64,000 nt of DNA, taken from the NCBI GenBank assembly GCA_014385025.1, contig JACRTB010000009.1, forward strand, positions 84,486-148,485. Reading direction: 5' to 3'. The notes under the pieces were generated by a model that saw only the letters and a program-made list of their open reading frames with translations, had not been told where the DNA came from and ran no database searches. Below, one piece after another: positions 60,221 through 64,000 of the stretch. Source of the DNA: Yanshouia hominis. GTDB lineage: Bacteria > Bacillota > Clostridia > Oscillospirales > Ruminococcaceae. The stretch's first letter is position 1; each line of letters opens with the position of its first letter. The position numbers were made by a program, and so were the translations under genes.

Positions 60221-61536
60221 TTTCTTTGGCGGTCCCCACCATTACGGCGCAGATCGTCAATATGCTCTATAACATTGTGGACCGAATTTATATCGGGCAG
60301 GGAGTGGGGAAGACCGCGCTGACCGGCGTAGGAGTATCCTTTCCCATTCTGATCCTGATCTCTGCTTTTTCTTCGCTGATCGGTATGGGAGGCGCTCCGC
60401 GCGCCTCAATCCGGATGGGACAGAAGGATCGCGGCGGAGCCGAGCAGATTCTTGGCAACTGCTTTGTCACGCTGTTGAGCATCTCTTTGGTTCTGACCGT
60501 CTTTTTCAGGGCGTTCAGCGGCCAGCTCCTGATGATGTTCGGAGCGAGCCCCGATACCCTGCCTTATGGACTGGCTTATATCAACATCTACGTTCTTGGC
60601 ACTGTCTTTGTGCAGCTTTCACTGGGGCTCAATGCCTTTATTACCGCTCAGGGCTTCAGCCGCTACAGTATGGTGACCGTGTTGATTGGCGCGGTGGCCA
60701 ACATCATCCTCGATCCTATTTTTATCTTTGGATTTGGAATGGGCGTCAAGGGTGCGGCGCTTGCCAGCGTTATTTCTCAGGCGCTTTCCGCTTTTTGGGT
60801 GCTTCGTTTCCTCAACGGCAAGGCAACAAGCCTGCGGCTGCGGCGCGAACATATGCGGTTCTCCCCGAAGGTGATGCTGCCGGTTCTGGCGCTTGGAATC
60901 GCACCGTTCATTATGCAGTCAACTGAAAGCCTGATCAATATTGTCTTTAATCGTTCGCTGCAGCAATATGGCGGGGATATCGCGGTCGGCTCGATGACCA
61001 TTCTGACCAGCGTTATGCAGCTTGTCATGATGCCCGTCAGCGGTTTGACGCAGGGCGCTCAGCCGATCATCAGCTATAATTACGGCGCAAGGAACAACGA
61101 TCGGGTTAAAAAGGCATTCCGTTTGCTTTTGTTCAGTTCGCTTGCCTACACCCTGAGCTTTTGGGCGATTGTTCAGGTCTTCCCGGGAATGGTCGTTCGG
61201 ATTTTCAATTCCGATCCGGCGCTGCTGCAAACCGCAAGCTGGGCAATGCGGATCTATCTTGGGGCCTCCTTTATGCTCGGCGCACAGATTGCCTGCCAGC
61301 AGACCTTTGTTGCCCTTGGCCAGGCGAAGTACTCCCTCTTTTTGGCGCTGCTGCGCAAAATTATTCTGTTGCTCCCGTTGATTTGGCTGCTGCCGCAATT
61401 GATTTCCGATCAGGTCTTTGCGGTTTTTCTTGCCGAGCCGATCGCCGACATGATCGCAACTCTGACGACGCTCACGCTGTTCCTTTTGCAATTTCCCAAG
61501 CTTTTGGCGAAAAATCAGCAATCCGGCGGCCGGTAA
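60166..61536 (+). CDS. MATE-family multidrug efflux transporter
   Basis: About 456 aa with 12 membrane helices. The conserved start PVGKLLISLAVPTITAQIVNMLYNIVDRIYIGQGVG and LGLNAFITAQGFSRYSMVTVLIGAVANIILDPIFIF are typical of DinF/NorM-type MATE proteins, which export cationic drugs with Na+ or H+. The TTG at 60166 has AAAGGTGG seven nucleotides upstream. The last gene of the operon follows 26 nt later. Confidence 0.93.
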   Translation: MAGKNEADLSSKPVGKLLISLAVPTITAQIVNMLYNIVDRIYIGQGVGKTALTGVGVSFPILILISAFSSLIGMGGAPRASIRMGQKDRGGAEQILGNCFVTLLSISLVLTVFFRAFSGQLLMMFGASPDTLPYGLAYINIYVLGTVFVQLSLGLNAFITAQGFSRYSMVTVLIGAVANIILDPIFIFGFGMGVKGAALASVISQALSAFWVLRFLNGKATSLRLRREHMRFSPKVMLPVLALGIAPFIMQSTESLINIVFNRSLQQYGGDIAVGSMTILTSVMQLVMMPVSGLTQGAQPIISYNYGARNNDRVKKAFRLLLFSSLAYTLSFWAIVQVFPGMVVRIFNSDPALLQTASWAMRIYLGASFMLGAQIACQQTFVALGQAKYSLFLALLRKIILLLPLIWLLPQLISDQVFAVFLAEPIADMIATLTTLTLFLLQFPKLLAKNQQSGGR

Positions 61537-61562
61537 GCCGCTTTGTCAAGGAGGATCTTTGT

Positions 61563-61943
61563 ATGAACTGGCTTCGAAATTTTATGACCGGCCGTTACGG
61601 CAGTGATCAGCTTGGATGGGCTTTGCTGGTCCTTTATCTTTTGCTCTCTTTGCTGTTGCCGGGAAAATTTCTGCGATATCTTTGCCTGATTCTGCTTTTT
61701 CTGTTTTGGTTCCGCTTCCTTTCCCGGAATGTTCTCAGCCGGGCTGCGGAAAACCGCATATTTTTGCAGAAAGCGGAACCAGTATTCTCCTTTTTTCGCA
61801 AAAGGAGCGCACAGTATCGGGATCGGGAGCATCGCTATTACACCTGCCCGGGATGCCGCCAGACGTTGAGAGTCCCGCGCGGACGCGGAAAAATCACCAT
61901 TACCTGTCCCAAGTGCGGTCGTACCATTACTAAAAATACATAA
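61563..61943 (+). CDS. Zinc-ribbon small membrane protein
   Basis: 126 aa. Two closely spaced membrane helices (about residues 18-55) are followed by a basic linker and a C-terminal zinc ribbon (YYTCPGCRQTLRVPRGRGK...CPKCGRTI). Such proteins are common and uncharacterised in Clostridia. AAGGAGG precedes the ATG. Probably cotranscribed with the MATE gene. Confidence 0.8.
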   Translation: MNWLRNFMTGRYGSDQLGWALLVLYLLLSLLLPGKFLRYLCLILLFLFWFRFLSRNVLSRAAENRIFLQKAEPVFSFFRKRSAQYRDREHRYYTCPGCRQTLRVPRGRGKITITCPKCGRTITKNT

Positions 61944-62430
61944 TATGGCTGTTTTTCAATTCACTGCGCAACCATATGACATTTCCAGTCAAGCTTTGGG
62001 CTTGCGTAAGCTTGTGAGGAACATATACCGGCACACCTGTCACAAGAAAAGCAATGAACATTTTTTCGATTGCGTCTCCGGCACTGCACGAATCGCGCAT
62101 ACCTTATTAAAAAAAGTATAGTTTTCAGAATAATGGCTGCTTTTGCTGTTGATGATGCGGATATCAAACCGGTTGAAACAAAAATGCCGGCGGATTTTAT
62201 CGGTGTGATCGCACAGCCTGTTTAATTTATGCCAAAAGAGAAGTATCCTCATTTTTCCAACTGTTTCCATAATAATTGAATGTTGTCTTTACGGTTTACC
62301 AAATATGGATCAGTATGCAAACCCAATTTGAATCATCAGCTTATATTGAGAAGTTGGTTTACAATGCAAACATAAACGAAAATATAAAAAGCCGTCTGTG
62401 TGGGATTTTATTGAACAGATCCAGCAAAAA
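61944..62430. other. Gene-free AT-rich stretch before the IS element
   Basis: No supported gene, promoter or RNA is seen. Short frames on both strands lack ribosome-binding sites. The drop in GC content from the preceding core genes suggests acquired or decaying sequence. Confidence 0.5.
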
Positions 62431-63567
62431 CGGACAATAGACAAAAAGCCCCCTGATGTAGGAAAATAGAACTACATCAGGGGTGTTGTTATGTCCGGGA
62501 AAAAAGGAAAGGTTCACTATAGTGGAGAGATGAAAGAACAAGTTCGAAAAGAGATCGGGGCGGGAAAAAGTCAGCGTGAAGTAAGCCGCAAATACGGGAT
62601 CAGCCGTTATGCAATTCATAGTTGGTGCGGACTTCGACCTGAAACAAAGCTGCGGCAAATTGCACCTTTGCCTAAGGGCAGGCCCCGGAAAATACGAACG
62701 CTCGAAGCTCGAAGATTACCAGAAGGAAAACAAACGGTTGAAGATGGAAAATCAATTACCGCGGGATTTTCTCTCGCTCACAGAAAGGATGTGAAGCCGA
62801 AGTTCAAATACCAAGTCATCTGTCGTCATCAAGCAGAGTATCCCGTATCTGCTATGTGCCGGTTCTTTGGCGTATCCGGAAGCGGTTACCACGATTATAT
62901 AAAACGTCTGGGACAGGCTCATAAGGACGCCGCTCTGGCCGAAAAACTTCGTGTACAGCAGGCACACTGCTTTCAGACCTACGGTTACCGCCGGATGCAC
63001 CTTTGGCTGGAAAGCCAGGGGATCCACCACAATCCAAAAACTGTACTTAGAATCATGAAAAAGTATGGTATTCTGTCTGAGATCCGCAGAAAACGGAAAT
63101 GGCGGAACATGGGACAGCGGATGCGCAAGTATGAAAATCTGCTGAACCGCCAGTTCTAGGCAGACTGTCCCAATACAAAATGGGCAGCAGACATCTCTTA
63201 TATCCAGACGGCGGAAGGCGCCCTGTATCTTTCTATGATCCGGGACCTATACGACAACAGAATCGTTGCTTATAAGACGGCTGCTCAGCAGACTGTAAAT
63301 CTGGTACTGGAAACCATTCGGTCAGCCATGAAGAATGTGAAAAAGAGGATCGCTGCGGAGTTGCAGCTCCACAGCGGCCAAGGATTTCGGTATACCTACA
63401 GGCATAAACCCGGTTCTTTTCGGGAGGCGGATGAAATGATCGATGCTGATATCTGTTTTTATAATCATGAGCGCATCCAGACAAAAACAGGAGTGGCGCC
63501 GCTGACGCTGCGCCACTCCGCTTAAAACTGAATATTTTCCTACTGAGGTGCTTTTTTCTACTGTCCG
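62431..63567 (+). mobile_element. Decayed IS3-family insertion sequence
   Basis: Left end CGGACAATAGAC-AAAAAGC (from 62431) and right end, read inward on the minus strand, CGGACAGTAGAAAAAAGC (to 63567) form imperfect terminal inverted repeats; TAGGAAAATA follows in both. A hairpin, CCCCTGATGTAG paired with CTACATCAGGGG (62450-62483), lies just before the transposase, a usual guard against read-through. About 1.14 kb. The transposase is broken, so the copy should not move by itself. Confidence 0.82.
62491..63525 (+). pseudogene. IS3-family transposase (OrfA/OrfB), broken
   Basis: The first 60 codons encode a helix-turn-helix (EVSRKYGISRYAIHSWCG). Near 62690 the conserved sequence shifts frame (KYERSKLEDYQKENKRLKMEN is in another frame), marking an indel. 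OrfB follows with VICRHQAEYPVSAMCRFFGVSGSGYHDY and then a TAG at 63157-63159. The catalytic domain continues (WAADISYIQTAEGALYLSMIRDLYDNRIVAY) but the segment after HSGQGFRYT that should hold the catalytic Glu is deleted before NHERIQTKTGVAPLTLR. At least three lesions. Confidence 0.85.
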
Positions 63568-63768
63568 CACAATCTGGGGTAGTTCATGAACCGGTGGCTT
63601 TGATATATTCTTCTCAAACAACCCTCAGTTTTGTATGGATATTAATTAATGTCTACTGAATATATCCAAAGCCCTTGTGGTGCAAGACTTTGTAGCTAAT
63701 TGGCAGTATAATAAGTGTAAGGGAAAACGGACCAAAGGGACAAAAAGCTTGCACAGGTGGTGATTGGC
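63568..63768. other. Spacer between IS element and second transposase
   Basis: No gene seen. It is AT-rich and contains TATAAT at 63707-63712, a likely -10 box for the next gene. Confidence 0.45.
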
Positions 63769-64000
63769 ATGTACAAATACAGCAACGTGCAAATCAGTTT
63801 AGCGGATTTTAAGCAGCCGGTGGGGGTGAGCCTGAAAGAGAGCAACTGTTGGGTGAAGAAAGCACAAACGATCCCCTGGCTGGAAATCGAGAAGCGCTAT
63901 GCCGCGCTGTTCACCAATCGCAAGGGAAATGTGGCCAAGCCTCTGCGGCTGGCACCGGGCGCATGTATCATCCAGGCGGAGTATGGTTATACGGATGAAG
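63769..64000 (+). CDS. IS1182-like transposase, N-terminal part (runs off the window)
   Basis: ATG 63769 follows AGGTGGTG. The visible 77 codons contain PVGVSLKESNCWVKKAQTIPW, EIEKRYAALF and GNVAKPLRLAPGACIIQAEYG, the N-terminal DUF772-type domain of IS1182/IS5-group DDE transposases. The rest lies beyond the window, so whether the gene is intact is unknown. Two different IS elements side by side mark this end as an insertion-prone region. Confidence 0.82.
   Translation, partial: MYKYSNVQISLADFKQPVGVSLKESNCWVKKAQTIPWLEIEKRYAALFTNRKGNVAKPLRLAPGACIIQAEYGYTDE

Noticed and set aside
61944..62110. A further copy of the intergenic repeat before the IS element
   Set aside because: Only scattered short matches; lacks the GTCATAA hairpin and the GGCC stem.

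Overview
The window looks like a chromosomal segment of an anaerobic, spore-forming member of the Clostridia, most likely Oscillospirales/Ruminococcaceae-like. The coding sequence is GC-rich by eye, and control regions carry SigA-type promoters (TTGACA-17-TATAAT). Spore functions are present (a GerA/SpoVAF-type protein, a CwlD-like amidase, small spore-type proteins, a SigK-like promoter). A desulfoferrodoxin points to anaerobic life. The gene orders divIVA-ileS-lspA-rluD, gdpP-rplI-dnaB, tilS-hpt-ftsH and yqzL-recO are typical of low-GC Gram-positives. The assignment rests on gene content and order only.

Layout. 1-6.3 kb: the end of the cell-division cluster (divIVA 3' part, ileS, lspA, rluD), a Cof-type phosphatase and a ComEA-like protein. 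6.3-8.2 kb: a small spore-type protein, a tRNA-Asp/Phe/Gly operon, a compact phage-like mini-operon (37-aa membrane peptide, 66-aa membrane protein, 71-aa DNA-binding protein), gene debris and tRNA-Cys. 8.2-14.4 kb: a zinc-ribbon/DUF2628 membrane protein, prfB, hsp20 and a DUF523 gene flanking a perfect CIRCE element, the nifS-nifU iron-sulfur pair and rnhA. 14.5-25.1 kb: ribonuclease J, then gdpP-rplI-dnaB-tilS-hpt-ftsH. 25.5-28.4 kb: a ROK sugar kinase, a zinc-ribbon protein, a SigH-like sigma factor, two hairpin units and tRNA-Thr. 28.4-34.1 kb: a tightly overlapping exopolysaccharide operon (flippase, polymerase, two glycosyltransferases, a 70-aa protein, an initiating sugar transferase). 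34.2-40.0 kb: an ECF sigma factor with a membrane-anchored beta-propeller protein (probable anti-sigma partner), a secreted protein and an NSS-family transporter. 40.3-43.7 kb: yqzL-recO-mutS2. 44.1-47.7 kb: a DUF3810 metalloprotease-like protein, an Smr protein, and a GntR-ABC transporter operon. 47.7-53.2 kb: the SpoVAF-type protein, an esterase/condensation-like/DUF6320 operon and a beta-class DNA methyltransferase. 53.3-61.9 kb: a thioesterase, clpC, a Cys/Gly-rich mini-protein, desulfoferrodoxin, cwlD-radA behind a LexA-type box, a MATE pump with an upstream ORF, and a zinc-ribbon membrane protein. 62-64 kb: a decayed IS3-family element and the start of an IS1182-like transposase.

Most of the window is core housekeeping sequence. 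The more unusual signals lie between genes: a family of about 225-240 nt intergenic repeats bounded by short CCGG-type hairpins (11.7, 25.2 and 40.0 kb, a partial copy near 44.1 kb); a CIRCE element beside a DUF523/TudS-like gene; a LexA-like box inside the cwlD-radA promoter; an apparent non-canonical start for dnaB; an operator-like palindrome inside the promoter of the small-peptide operon; and a SigK-like promoter before the Cys/Gly-rich peptide. I saw no CRISPR array, rRNA operon or confident riboswitch.
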